Assembly (NCBI RefSeq): GCF_014697575.1
Contig: NZ_JACJSC010000035.1
Coordinates: 1-55,956, forward strand
Length of the DNA: 55,956 nt
Source of the DNA: Planktothrix sp. FACHB-1365
GTDB taxonomy: Bacteria > Cyanobacteriota > Cyanobacteriia > Cyanobacteriales > Microcoleaceae
Direction of reading: 5' to 3'
The position numbers and the translations under genes are program-made. Of the stretch, positions 1 to 9,700 are shown piece after piece; positions within the stretch are counted from its first letter, which is position 1, and the number at the start of each line of letters is the position of its first letter. A model generated the notes under the pieces. The model did not search any database and was not told the origin of the DNA. It saw nothing but the letters and a program-made list of their open reading frames with translations.

Positions 1-103
1 ATTAAAGATGGACAGGGATCTAAATGGTGCGCGAGGGATTTTCCTTCGTGCATTGGTTGATACGCCTTGGTTAAGAAATTATCTTAACTTATGTATTTGT
101 TAA
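1..103 (+). pseudogene. 3' end of a tnpB (RNA-guided endonuclease TnpB/OrfB), cut by the window edge
   Basis: The frame beginning at base 2 reads MDRDLNGARGIFLRAL followed by VDTPWLRNYL and stops at 101-103. The DRD-x-NGARGI block is the C-terminal RuvC motif of TnpB proteins of IS200/IS605 and IS607 elements, where the second Asp is the last catalytic residue. Only about 33 residues are inside the window, so whether the gene is whole upstream cannot be told. The stop lies inside a perfect 14-bp palindrome (95-108, ATTTGTTAACAAAT), plausibly part of the element's right end. It is not the same tnpB type as the copy at 3336, which has DRDVNASINI here. Confidence 0.75.
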
Positions 104-113
104 CAAATGTTAG

Positions 114-317
114 CAAAAAAGTATCGGTCAACCCCTAACGCCTTCAGAAAAACAAATCCTCAAAGCTGCTTGGGATAATGAAAGCTACAGTAGCCTTGCT
201 GAGAGCTTATATCTTAGTGTTGGTCATATTAAAGATTTAGCGTCCCTATTATGGCAACGTCTTTCCGGTGTCTTTGGGGAAAAAATCACTAAGAATAACT
301 TTCGATGGGTTATTGAA
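114..317 (+). pseudogene. orphaned N-terminal helix-turn-helix (vMAP-type) domain of the following response regulator
   Basis: The frame of the downstream response regulator stays open from 114 (after a TAG at 111). It reads GQPLTPSEKQILKAAW, then YSSLAESLYLSVGHIKDLAS and LWQRLSGVFGEKITKNNFRW. This is the short helical N-terminal domain that many cyanobacterial signalling proteins carry (pattern LT..E..IL...W....Y..IA...GH.K). It has no ATG, GTG or TTG start in frame. The only nearby ATG (107) is in another frame and belongs to the tnpB end. I infer that insertion of the tnpB element removed the start codon and first residues of a vMAP-REC-PAS protein. Confidence 0.6.
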
Positions 318-1226
318 GTGCGTTGTGGCACATCTTCATCTTCTCAAGAAGAAATAGGAGAACTTAATGGTGATGAAAAGGAAGATCCGAAAGGTAATAT
401 TTTAATTGTTGATGACCTGGTTGAAAACTTACATTTCTTAACAAATCTATTAAATGAACATGGGTATATCGTCCGAAGTGTTAATAATGGGAAGATGGCA
501 TTAAGAACAATCCAAAAGACTCACCCGGATGTAATTTTGCTCGATATTGCCATGCCAGAAATGGATGGGTATCAAGTCTGTCAAGCTTTAAAAGCTGATG
601 AAACAACCTCAGAAATTCCGATAATTTTCTTGAGTGCGCTAAATGAAGTTTTCGATAAAGTCAAAGCTTTTCAAGTCGGTGGAGTGGATTATATTACCAA
701 ACCCTGTGAACCCAAAGAAGTGATCGCCCGTTTGCAAACTCAACTCATTATTCAACAACAAAAACAGAAGTTAAAACAGCAAATTGAACACCATCAACAA
801 ACAGCAGAAATTCTCTACCAATCTCGGGCTTTACTGGCTAATTTATTAAATAGTTCTAAAGATGGAATCATGGCTTTACAAGCGGAAAGAGATATGATAA
901 CTGAAGAGATTAACAATTTTTACTGTTTAATTATTAATCCTATCTTTGTTAAAATTTTGGGTCAAAAACGAGAAAATCTTATCGGTAAGACTATTCCCAA
1001 AAAAATGCTTAATCAACTCAATCCTAAGCTATTTAATTCCTTGATTAAGGTAGTTGAGACGGGGGAAGAAATCGAAGAAAAAGTTTGTTGGGGAAATGAT
1101 CCGGCTGAAGGTTGCTGTTATTTGACTGCGGTAAAATTTGGAGATGGGTGTTCAATTACAATTCGTCAAATTACCAATTTGAATCTCATTGAATTTAAGT
1201 GTCAACTGTCAGCTAATAATAACTGA
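318..1226 (+). CDS. response regulator, REC-PAS, probably 5'-truncated
   Basis: Two-component receiver protein of 302 residues if translation starts at the GTG at 318. The REC domain (residues 26-145) has the acidic pair D32/D33, phospho-acceptor D76 in LLDIAMPEMDG, switch Ser106 and conserved K128 in YITKP. A coiled linker (about 145-170) leads to a weak PAS-like domain (about 170-290). There is no output DNA-binding domain. The natural protein almost certainly began further upstream with the helical domain at 114-317, which now lacks a start codon, so the gene is either a pseudogene or survives as an internally started REC-PAS protein. GTG 318 has no clear ribosome binding site. A stand-alone REC-PAS protein would act as an adaptor for a histidine kinase; the partner is unknown. 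Confidence 0.65.
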   Translation: MRCGTSSSSQEEIGELNGDEKEDPKGNILIVDDLVENLHFLTNLLNEHGYIVRSVNNGKMALRTIQKTHPDVILLDIAMPEMDGYQVCQALKADETTSEIPIIFLSALNEVFDKVKAFQVGGVDYITKPCEPKEVIARLQTQLIIQQQKQKLKQQIEHHQQTAEILYQSRALLANLLNSSKDGIMALQAERDMITEEINNFYCLIINPIFVKILGQKRENLIGKTIPKKMLNQLNPKLFNSLIKVVETGEEIEEKVCWGNDPAEGCCYLTAVKFGDGCSITIRQITNLNLIEFKCQLSANNN

Positions 1227-1338
1227 TATAGCGCTATAAAACTAGGAATTTGTTCAGGGTGGCTTATTTTTTTTGAGTCGTTATGAGTCAATTAGGGTGC
1301 AAACGGTTGTTATACTGATCACCAATCTATGATTCCAT

Positions 1339-2961
1339 TTAAAACGATAAAACCGTTGATTGAACTTCTTGCCAGTGAATCCGATACAGTTGTAACGGTT
1401 CAGCTTTGCCTTTAACAATAACGGGGGGAATTTTTTCTAAGGGAATACTGCGATCTTTAAGTTGATCAAATGTGGATTGAGAAATTAAAATTTCGTTTTT
1501 TTGAGCAGCAGAACAAATCCGACTCGCTACATTCATAGTATCTCCAATATGGGTATATTGAATTAGTTTAGAAGAGCCAATATTTCCCGCCGCCACCTGT
1601 CCGGTATTCAGTCCAATATGAATATAAATGGGTTCACCATAACGCTGTTTCCATTGTTGATTCATCCGATAAACAGACCATTGCATTTCAATCGCCGCCC
1701 GCACCGCTCGATCAACATCATCATGACGGGAATAAGGTGCTCCCCAAACCGCAACTAAGGCATCTCCAATATATTTTTCTAAGGTTCCTTCAAAGGGAAA
1801 AACAATTTCCTCCACCATAATTTTAAAATATTCATTTAACATAGAAATGACTTGTCTCGGCTGCATTCGAGACGACATTTCGGTAAAGCGAGTAATATCA
1901 GAAAATAAAGCGGTAACTTCACTTTCTACAATCCCTAATTTTCCTTCTTCCCGCAGTTTTCGACTCACCGCCGGGGGGAAAAATCGTTCAAGTTTATTCC
2001 GAATGACCGCTTCTTCCTGCATTTTTTTATATAATTCAGCGTTATCAATAGCGATCGCCGATTGATTGGCTAAGGCGGTTAAAAACTCTACATCTTCGGG
2101 AGAATAAATGTCTGTTAAAGATAAATTATCGACATACAACACCCCAATCACACTTTCTCGAAGTTGTAAAGGCGCACACATGGACGCATGAATCGCTTGA
2201 CACAAAATCGACTCAGAACCCTCAAAGCGTTCATCTGATTGAGCATCGGCTATTAACAATGCCTTCCCTGTTTCGCGAACGGTATTGGTAATTTTTTTAC
2301 TATAAAAATGTTCATCCGCTAAGGGTTCTTCCCGAAATTTAACGGCTTTTCGTTCTAAATTATTGGTTTTGGGATTAACGAGCAAAATTGCCGCCCGATC
2401 AACATTCATAATCTGAAATAACAGATCTAAAATTTTATCCAGCAGTTTATTGAGTTCATGGGGAGAAGATAACTCTTTGCTGACTTCTAATAAAATTTTT
2501 AACTTATCAACAACTCGTAAATGGGCATCTTGTTGGCGAATATTTAAAACTGAACTTCCGGCGGGGGAAGGTTCTAATAAATCTTGAATAATCGTATAAC
2601 TCGCATCCGTCGCAAATTCTTGAATCACAGAGGTTTGAGAATTCTCCCCATGAGCTTTTAAGGCAGGTGTGAGAGAAACATTCATAAACTTAAATACTAC
2701 ACGACCACAACGAATTAAATCCCCAGACTTGAGATTTGAGTGTTCAATCATCACCTCATTAACAAAGGTATGATTACTACTCTGCATATCGGTAATCGTG
2801 ATTTTATCTTCACGGACATCAATGCAAGCATGACGACGAGACAAACTCACATCCGTCAAACAAATCGTGTTATCCCGTCCCCGTCCGATGGTATTCTCAC
2901 CGAACTGTAAGTTAAACGTCATGGCGCTGGTCGTATCGGGGTTGTAAATGATATACGGCAC
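1339..2961 (-). CDS. class III adenylate/guanylate cyclase, FHA-GAF-CHD
   Basis: Makes a cyclic nucleotide, most likely cAMP, from the NTP. The N-terminal FHA domain (about 1-95, core TIGRGRDNTICL and SLSRRH) should bind phosphothreonine peptides. A GAF domain follows (about 150-310). The cyclase homology domain (about 345-535) keeps the two metal-binding aspartates D355 (LFSDIT) and D400 (YIGDALVAVWG), base-selecting K396 and D474, and transition-state residues N477 and R481 (GDTMNVASR). Lys plus Asp at the selector positions favours adenylate over guanylate cyclase. No membrane segment, so soluble. At 540 residues it is typical of cyanobacterial multi-domain cyclases. It is convergent with the response regulator on its left; the FHA suggests input from a Ser/Thr kinase, but none is adjacent. 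Confidence 0.9.
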   Translation of the reverse strand: MPYIIYNPDTTSAMTFNLQFGENTIGRGRDNTICLTDVSLSRRHACIDVREDKITITDMQSSNHTFVNEVMIEHSNLKSGDLIRCGRVVFKFMNVSLTPALKAHGENSQTSVIQEFATDASYTIIQDLLEPSPAGSSVLNIRQQDAHLRVVDKLKILLEVSKELSSPHELNKLLDKILDLLFQIMNVDRAAILLVNPKTNNLERKAVKFREEPLADEHFYSKKITNTVRETGKALLIADAQSDERFEGSESILCQAIHASMCAPLQLRESVIGVLYVDNLSLTDIYSPEDVEFLTALANQSAIAIDNAELYKKMQEEAVIRNKLERFFPPAVSRKLREEGKLGIVESEVTALFSDITRFTEMSSRMQPRQVISMLNEYFKIMVEEIVFPFEGTLEKYIGDALVAVWGAPYSRHDDVDRAVRAAIEMQWSVYRMNQQWKQRYGEPIYIHIGLNTGQVAAGNIGSSKLIQYTHIGDTMNVASRICSAAQKNEILISQSTFDQLKDRSIPLEKIPPVIVKGKAEPLQLYRIHWQEVQSTVLSF

Positions 2962-3173
2962 TTTCCTCTTAACCTAATTCCTATAAAAGCGTTACATAGA
3001 CGGGATTGTGCGAATCAATGAAATTTCAGTGTGATGTTAAAGGCATTTATTAGAAGGTCAAAAATGAACAGCCCAGTCATAACCGTTGATTCCTGCGGTT
3101 GGCATCACTGTCTGTTTACAATTTAACTCCAATTACCGGATTTATCCTAATTTTAGCTTGAGCAGCAAGAAGC
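2962..3173. other. intergenic region between the cyclase start and the IS left end
   Basis: About 210 bp holding the promoter region of the cyclase gene (minus strand) and, presumably, the original downstream flank of the HEAT-repeat gene before the element inserted. No ORF, RNA gene or strong hairpin is visible. Confidence 0.4.
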
Positions 3174-3205
3174 CTCACACTTACCGCGATAGCGGAAGTG
3201 TTGAG
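3174..3205 (+). repeat. left-end hairpin of the tnpB element
   Basis: An inverted repeat with outer arms CTCACACTT and AAGTGTTGAG and an inner perfect CCGC/GCGG stem around GATA. It lies 130 bp before the tnpB start, as expected for the TnpA-recognised left end. Confidence 0.6.
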
Positions 3206-3335
3206 ATGAATTGCGCGTGAGTTGACGACAGTTCTGCGACCAAATTCTTCCGCAGGAAGAACAGGGAGCAGAACAGGTCGGAAACGAACAAATCTTATGT
3301 TATACTATTTTATAGCAAACGTAGTTCACTCTAAT

Positions 3336-4568
3336 ATGTTAAGAGTCGTCAAAGTCAGGTTATATCCAGATGTCCAACAACAGCAGTCACTAGCGCAAGC
3401 TTTTGGCAGTTGTCGTTGGCTTTGGAATTATTGTCTGAACTTGATGAACCAAACATACAAGGAGACTGGTAAGGGGTTATCTGGATATGAAGTTAAAAAG
3501 ATAATTCCCCAATTAAAGAAAGAGTATGATTGGTTGTCACTAACTTACTCACAATGTTTACAGCAAGTTTGTTTGAACTTGGGTGTAGCATTTAACAACT
3601 TCTTTGAGAAAAGAGCTAAATACCCTAGATTCAAATCTAAGCATGGTAAACAGTCAATACAATATCCTCAAAATGTTAAAGTTGCTGATAATTGTGTAAC
3701 CCTCCCAAAAATAGGAGATGTAACAGCAATTATCCATAGACCTATTGAGGGGAAAGTTAAGACTGTAACTATATCTAAAAACTGTTCTAATCAATATTTT
3801 GCAGCTATTCTGTTTGATGATGGTAAAGAAAAACCAGAATTAAACACAGAAGGTAAAGCAATAGGTATTGACTTGGGATTAACCCACTTTGCTATTACTA
3901 GCGATGGGTCAAAGTTTGATAATCCTAGAATACTGAGCAAGCATGAAAAGAATTTAAAACTTAAACAACAGCAGCTATCACGAAAACAAAAGGGTTCTCA
4001 TAACCGCAATAAGGCGAGATTTAAAGTCGCTAGAGTTCATAGAAAAATAACTAACTGCCGTGAGGATTTTCTGCACAAGCTATCGCGTAGGATAGTTAAC
4101 GAAAACCAAGTAATTGTGCTTGAAAATCTCAACGTTAAAGGCATGGTGCAGAATCATTGTTTGGCTAAATCCATTCATCAAGTAGGATGGGGAATGTTCT
4201 GTACCATGCTTAAATACAAGGCAGAAATGGAAGGGAAAATTTATCTTGAAGTTGATAGATTTTTTCCCAGTTCAAAAACCTGCCATGTGTGCTTGAACCA
4301 AGTTGGTAGTTTGCCGCTAGATGTAAGATTCTGGACTTGTGAAAACTGCCAAACTAGACATGACAGGGATGTGAACGCAAGCATTAACATCAGAGATGAG
4401 GGACTACGAATACTTCGACTACGCTCAGTACAAGTTTTGACCTCTGGAACGGGGGATAAAGCCTGTCGCCCAGATGTAAGTCGAAGTAAGGGAGGACGAA
4501 AGAAATCCACTACTGCGCTTTCTGTTGGGCAGGAAGCCTACACTGTACCGCAAGGTCAGTGTAGGTAG
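3336..4568 (+). CDS. tnpB: RNA-guided endonuclease TnpB (OrfB)
   Basis: Protein of 410 residues from the ATG at 3336 (MLRVVKVRLYPD, the usual TnpB N-terminus). The frame is open back to 3222, but that part is the left-end UTR. TnpB is a DNA endonuclease guided by an RNA made from the 3' end of its own element, and it helps the IS persist. The RuvC nuclease residues are all present: Asp in GIDLGLTHFAI, Glu in VLENLNVKGM and Asp in DRDVNASINI. The zinc ribbon CHVC...CENC lies between the last two. Length (about 400 residues) is normal and no frameshift is seen, so the enzyme looks active. The last codons run through the right-end hairpin, and the stop (4566-4568) is 5 bp from the end. Confidence 0.92.
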   Translation: MLRVVKVRLYPDVQQQQSLAQAFGSCRWLWNYCLNLMNQTYKETGKGLSGYEVKKIIPQLKKEYDWLSLTYSQCLQQVCLNLGVAFNNFFEKRAKYPRFKSKHGKQSIQYPQNVKVADNCVTLPKIGDVTAIIHRPIEGKVKTVTISKNCSNQYFAAILFDDGKEKPELNTEGKAIGIDLGLTHFAITSDGSKFDNPRILSKHEKNLKLKQQQLSRKQKGSHNRNKARFKVARVHRKITNCREDFLHKLSRRIVNENQVIVLENLNVKGMVQNHCLAKSIHQVGWGMFCTMLKYKAEMEGKIYLEVDRFFPSSKTCHVCLNQVGSLPLDVRFWTCENCQTRHDRDVNASINIRDEGLRILRLRSVQVLTSGTGDKACRPDVSRSKGGRKKSTTALSVGQEAYTVPQGQCR

Positions 4569-4573
4569 TTCAC
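4440..4573 (+). ncRNA. predicted omega RNA (reRNA) of TnpB
   Basis: In characterised TnpB systems the guide RNA scaffold overlaps the tnpB 3' end and runs to the right end of the IS, with the guide taken from the flanking DNA. By analogy the scaffold here would be roughly 4440-4573, ending with the bulged hairpin and TTCAC. The guide would then begin at 4574 (ATTGCGCCTTCTAACGCAGC), inside the 3' end of the HEAT-repeat gene. The 5' limit is a guess. This is position-based inference; I see no independent promoter. Confidence 0.4.
4537..4565 (+). repeat. right-end hairpin of the tnpB element
   Basis: A 12-bp stem (CCTACACTG plus ACC pairing with GGT plus CAGTGTAGG) has one bulged T at 4546 and a GCAA tetraloop at 4550-4553. 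It overlaps the tnpB stop region. Confidence 0.75.
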
Positions 4574-5226
4574 ATTGCGCCTTCTAACGCAGCCCCGACG
4601 ACGCGATGATCTTCATCTTTTTTCAAATAGTGTAATGCAGCCTGGGCTTGGGGATGATTAAATTTTCTCAAGGCTAAAGCCACACGAGTCCGAATTCGCC
4701 AAACTGGAGTTCCGACTAATTCTAAAAGCTGTTCTAAGGCTTCTGTTTGTTTCTCTGTTCCGGCTAATCCGGCTAACCCTTCAATGGCGGCTTCTTGAGC
4801 GACTTGTTCGGGGGCACTCAACGCACAAATACAGATGTCATACAATGCTTGGGGGTGACGACGGCTGATCAAGGGTTCTAAAATACTCCGTCGCACGAGC
4901 CAGTTACAATCTTGACCAAAACAACGCACGAGGTAAGGGATGGCTATTTCCCCATATTGGGAGAGGGAGTTAGCCGCTTCCGCACGAACATTGGGATCGG
5001 GATCGTGATCGAGGAGTTCCACCAAGGCTTGAAAGGATTCGGGGGATTGTTGACGTCCCAGTCCCATCGCCACAAAAGACCGGATAATAAATTCAGGATC
5101 ACTGAGTTTACTGATTAATAGAGGAATCGCTACTGTACTCTCGTGATCGTTTAACTCAGTTAGTCCCCGGAGTCGCTCCTGAAAATCATGGCTATTCAGG
5201 TAGGTTTGGATTTGCTGGATCTGCAT
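4570..5226 (-). CDS. HEAT-repeat protein, C-terminus altered by the IS
   Basis: A 218-residue all-helical protein made of about six HEAT/Armadillo repeats of roughly 30 residues, for example FIIRSFVAMGLGRQQ, PNVRAEAANSLSQYG and WRIRTRVALALRKF. It is related in style to the CpcE/NblB and PBS-lyase HEAT proteins common in cyanobacteria, where such repeats bind phycobilisome or other protein partners. No catalytic residues are identifiable, so a specific role is not assigned. It is cytoplasmic, without signal peptide. Its stop codon (4572-4570) and the last base of the preceding ATG lie inside the TTCAC right end of the tnpB element. The final residue and stop are therefore supplied by the insertion, and the native tail may have been lost. 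Confidence 0.8.
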   Translation of the reverse strand: MQIQQIQTYLNSHDFQERLRGLTELNDHESTVAIPLLISKLSDPEFIIRSFVAMGLGRQQSPESFQALVELLDHDPDPNVRAEAANSLSQYGEIAIPYLVRCFGQDCNWLVRRSILEPLISRRHPQALYDICICALSAPEQVAQEAAIEGLAGLAGTEKQTEALEQLLELVGTPVWRIRTRVALALRKFNHPQAQAALHYLKKDEDHRVVGAALEGAM

Positions 5227-5421
5227 CAGAATCCTCCAGAAGCGTTAAAATTTAAAATCTGTGTTTGCAACAAAAGGGTCTTAATGGGGTTTGATTTATT
5301 AATGATGATCGATAGACTTATTTACTTTACTGCAAAATTTTAATTCCGCAAAACTATCTCCAGAAAGAGGAGTGAATGCGTATATATACTGACCTCTGTG
5401 TCAATTCTGGATTTTATTGAT

Positions 5422-6579
5422 ATGTATTTAAAAGTATTACATCTACGACAGTTCCGAAACTATGTTGATCAAAACGTTTTATTTGAAGCCCCGAAAACGA
5501 TTTTATTAGGAAATAATGCTCAAGGAAAATCGAATTTATTAGAAGCGGTGGAATTGCTTTCTACCCTCAAAAGTCATCGGGTAAGTCGAGATCGGGATTT
5601 GATTTTTGATCCTGAACCTACTGGACAAGTCAGTGCTACGGTGGAACGGGACGTGGGAACTTTGGATTTAGCCATTACCCTGCGTTCCCAAGGCGGACGA
5701 ACGGTTGCTCTCAATGGTCAATCTTTGCGTCGTCACTTGGATTTTTTGAGTGTATTAAATGTGGTTCAGTTTTCTAGTTTAGATTTAGAATTAGTTCGAG
5801 GTGGCCCTGAACATCGACGCAGTTGGTTAGATCGGTTATTGGTACAGTTAGAGCCTATTTATGCTTATATTTTACAACAATATAATCAAGTCCTACGTCA
5901 ACGCAATGCCCTCCTGAAACAAATTAAACAGAATGGGGAAGTTTCCGATTCTCAACCAGAAGAATTAAAGCTTTGGGATGTACAATTAGCGATCGCCGGA
6001 ACCCGGGTTTTACGACGGCGGAATCGGGTTTTAGAACGTTTAGTTCCTTTGGCTAAAGCTTGGCATCAATCGATTAGTGGCAGTACGGAGTTATTAGAGA
6101 TTATTTATCAACCGAATGTTAATTTAGAGTTACCCAATCAAAGTTTATCAACCACACCCCCGGAGAAAATTCAACAGGCTTTTTTTGAGAAACTCGCTAC
6201 TCGATTAATCGCCGAAAAACAACAAGGTATTTCTTTAGTTGGCCCCCATCGAGATGATGTGATCTTTACGATTAATCAAACTCTAGCCCGCAATTATGCT
6301 TCATCGGGTCAACAACGCACGTTAGTTTTAGCGTTAAAATTAGCGGAATTACAACTGATTGAAGCGGTGGTGGGGGAACCTCCCTTACTATTATTAGATG
6401 ATGTCTTAGCTGAGTTAGATCTACATCGACAAAATCAACTGTTAGAGGCCATTCAAGATCGCTTTCAAACATTAATTACAACCACCCATTTAGGGTCTTT
6501 TGATCCTCAATGGTTAAAGAACACTCAAATTTTAAGCGTTAAAGCTGGACAAATTCACCCGCTAAACTCCTGTCGCTAA
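5422..6579 (+). CDS. recF: DNA replication/repair protein RecF
   Basis: SMC-like ATPase that with RecO and RecR loads RecA at gapped DNA in recombinational repair. Start chosen at ATG 5422 ([14 protein letters not shown], the family N-terminus); the frame is open to a GTG at 5398. The 385-residue protein has Walker A GNNAQGKS (residues 30-37), the ABC signature SSGQQRT and Walker [13 protein letters not shown] near the C-terminus, followed by a conserved TTTHLGSF. Length is normal for RecF (about 360-400). Here it is a single gene, divergent from the HEAT-repeat gene, not linked to dnaA/dnaN as in many bacteria but often isolated in cyanobacteria. It seems intact. Confidence 0.95.
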   Translation: MYLKVLHLRQFRNYVDQNVLFEAPKTILLGNNAQGKSNLLEAVELLSTLKSHRVSRDRDLIFDPEPTGQVSATVERDVGTLDLAITLRSQGGRTVALNGQSLRRHLDFLSVLNVVQFSSLDLELVRGGPEHRRSWLDRLLVQLEPIYAYILQQYNQVLRQRNALLKQIKQNGEVSDSQPEELKLWDVQLAIAGTRVLRRRNRVLERLVPLAKAWHQSISGSTELLEIIYQPNVNLELPNQSLSTTPPEKIQQAFFEKLATRLIAEKQQGISLVGPHRDDVIFTINQTLARNYASSGQQRTLVLALKLAELQLIEAVVGEPPLLLLDDVLAELDLHRQNQLLEAIQDRFQTLITTTHLGSFDPQWLKNTQILSVKAGQIHPLNSCR

Positions 6580-6733
6580 ACCCTAGCCAAATTGTAAATT
6601 CAACGTATAATCGAATTAGGATCGGCTATGCTGTGGTAACTCCAGGAATCAGGTTCAATGCTTTCTGAGGGTTCCCCCAAAGAAACGAGTACAACCTTGG
6701 TTTTTACGTTTGAGCTAATCAAACAATTCCATC

Positions 6734-9700
6734 ATGGATTTCTCCCAGTTCTTCCGTTCTCTATGGATCAGTCAAACCTGGAAAAAAATTCCCTTACGGT
6801 TTGTCTTGATTATTCCCTTTGTTATCCAGATTACAGCAACGGTATCTATTATTGGTTACCTTTCCTTCTTAAGTGGGCAACGTGCCATTGAGAAAATGAG
6901 CAACGAACTCATGATTGAGGTAACTCAGCGTGTGAAAGATCATATTGAACACCTAACAGAAGATACAGAAACAATTACCCATTTGACGCTTTCTCATTGC
7001 CAAGCTGAAAACATAGATTTAAACAATCTGAATCTGTTAGAAAGACAGCTATTTTTAAACTTACATCATTTTAAGTTTATTAGTGCAATATTAGTGGGAA
7101 ATGAACAGCATCAGTTTGTAGCCGTTAGTCGTTTTAATGGACAGCGACTCTGGCGTTCTAGTCCCCAGGATTCATCCCTGATTTATGATTATGCCCTTGA
7201 TCAAACAGGAAAACCCATTAAACTTTTAAGAACCTTTTGGAAACCTAGTGTTACCCTGCGTCCTTGGTATCAAGATGCGGTGAAAAGTCAAAAAACACGC
7301 TGGGGTTCCCTTTATTTATTAGGAAGTCAAGAAGATTGGGTATTAAATCTCAATACGCCAATTTATGAACCCGAAACAGGGAAATTGTTGGGGGTCTTGT
7401 CCGTTGGAATCGTCTCTTCCGATCTCAGTGATTTCCTTAGCCAGATTCAAGTTGGAGACGCGGGACAAATTATTTTGATTGATAGACAGGGAAATGTAGT
7501 AGCAAATTCTCAAGGTAAAGTTAATCAACAAAAACATCAAGAATTAAAACAAATTAATATTTTAAATAGTCAAGATCTATTATTAAATAGTATCGGAAAG
7601 TTTTTAATTAAAAATTACGGGGATTTACAAAACCTTCAAACGGTACAAAATGTTGATTTCACCATTCCACTGACAACTTGGGAAAGTTTATCAAACCATT
7701 ATTATTTACAAGTTGTTCCCTTAAAAAATCAATATGGTTTAGATTTACTGACTATTATTGTGATTCCTCGAAGCGACTTCATGGCTGAAGTCTATGCTCA
7801 GTTTAAACAAACCTTTTTTCTGTGTACTGGTATTGTTATATTAGCGATTGGTGTGGGGATCTTGACCAGTCGTTGGATTATTAAACCCATTTTAGCAGTT
7901 AATCAAGCAGCTAAACGGATTGCAGAAGGTGAAATTCAACACCTCAGCGATTTTGAAAGAAGTGATGAAATTGGGGAATTAGTTCAATCTTTTAAAGGAA
8001 TGAATACTCAATTACAAAATACTTTAGTTCAACTTAAAATAGAAATTCTTAAACACAAAAAAACCGAAGCAAAATTGCGCCAAGCTCAACATATTTCAAG
8101 ACTGAGTATTTGGGAATTTTATTATCAAACTAAAACCACGATTTGGAGTCCAGAAATTTATCAACTTTATGGTCTTGACCCTATCGTTAAACCCCCTCAA
8201 GGAGAAGAAATATTACAGTATATTTATCCTGACGATCACTCCATCTATCGTCATGAAATTCTTAAACCTTTATGGGCGAAAAAACCTTTCGCAGCAGAAT
8301 TACGAATTGTGCGTTGTGATGGTTCAATTGGCTATGTAGAAATCCAGGGAGAACCGATTTTTGATCAACAACACAAAGAGGTGATTCGCTTATTAGGAAC
8401 CCTCAGAGATGTTACAGACCGCAGACAAGTGGAAATCACCTTAAAAAATCAAGAACAATTATTACGAAGTATTTATGAGGGAGTGGAGGAACCTATTTTT
8501 GTGGTAGAAGTTGGAGATAATGGAGAGTTTTACTATGTAGGAACTAATCCCGCCCATGAGAGAATAACAGGTTTTTCGCGTAAATCATTGTTAGGAAAAA
8601 CCCCTCAAGAATTAAAGATCCCTTCCTGGGAAAAGGTCATCCAACATTATCAAGACTGTATTGATGCAGGAACGTCTATTTGTTATGAAGAAGTCGTGGT
8701 TTTAAATGGTGTAGAAAGGTTTTGGTATACAAGCCTTACACCCTTAAAAGATTTAGAATCTAAGATTTATCGGATTGTTGGAACCACAATCGATACCACT
8801 TATATTAAAAAAACGGAGCGATCGCTACAGTCTGCTTTACAACAAATTCAAGAACATTTTGAAAACTCACCCTTAGCGATTATAGAATGGGATGCTCAAG
8901 GTAAAATTAAACGCTGGTCAAAACAAGCTGAAGATATATTTGGCTGGAAAGCAGATGAAGTTGTCGGTTTATCGAATGATGATTTTTCCATGATCCATGA
9001 AGAAGATCAAGAAAATGTTTATCAGGAAATTCAGAAAATGATATCCGGTCAAACCAGTACCTTGAAAATGCAAAACCGCAATTATACGAAAACCGGAGAA
9101 ATTCTAACTTGTGAATGGTTTTCGTCAGGTATTTTTGATCAACACGGAAATTTAACCTCTACTTTATCCTTTATTCAGGATATCACCGCTCGTCAGCAAG
9201 CAGAAGAAATCTTACGTCAAAGTGAAGAACGGTTTAGAAGTGCATTTACCAATACCGCAATTGGAATGTTTATTGTTTCAACAAACTGTAGATTTTTACA
9301 AGTTAACGATGCAATTTGTCAAATTTTAGGCTATTCTGAGGCAGAACTTTTAAATTTAACGTTTCATGATATTACTTATCCTGATGATTTAGAAAGAGAT
9401 TTAAGTTATGTTAAACAAATATTAGAAGGTAAAATTAAAACCTATACGTTAGAAAAACGATTAATTCATAAAAAGGGAAATTTAGTTTCAGGATTACTCA
9501 GTATTGGTTTTGTTCAAGATCGTCAGAATCATCCCCTTTATTTTGTCGCTCAATTTCAAGATATTACTCAACGAGTACAAGCAGAACAAGCTTTAAAAGA
9601 AAGTGAACAACGATTTGAACGCGCCATTAAGGGATCAAATGATGGAATTTGGGATTGGTTTGATATCCATCAAGAACAAATTTGGTATTCTCCTCGATTT

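Larger units (their letters stand above)
3174..4573 (+). mobile_element. IS200/IS605-superfamily element carrying only tnpB (IS1341-like)
   Basis: Left end: imperfect hairpin at 3174-3205 (CTCACACTT, CCGC-gata-GCGG, AAGTGTTGAG). Right end: hairpin at 4537-4565 made of CCTACACTG, a bulged T, ACC, the tetraloop GCAA, then GGT and CAGTGTAGG. It is followed by GTAGTTCAC ending at about 4573. Subterminal hairpins with one bulged base and no terminal inverted repeats or target duplication are the hallmark of this superfamily. No Y1 transposase (TnpA) is present, so mobility would need TnpA in trans. The exact left boundary cannot be fixed without an empty site; 3174 is the hairpin start, not the proven end. 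Confidence 0.75.

Noticed and set aside
6658-6891. 77-codon frame overlapping the start of the large kinase
   Set aside because: It is in another frame through the signal-anchor coding region, and the kinase start at 6734 is followed by a normal membrane helix.
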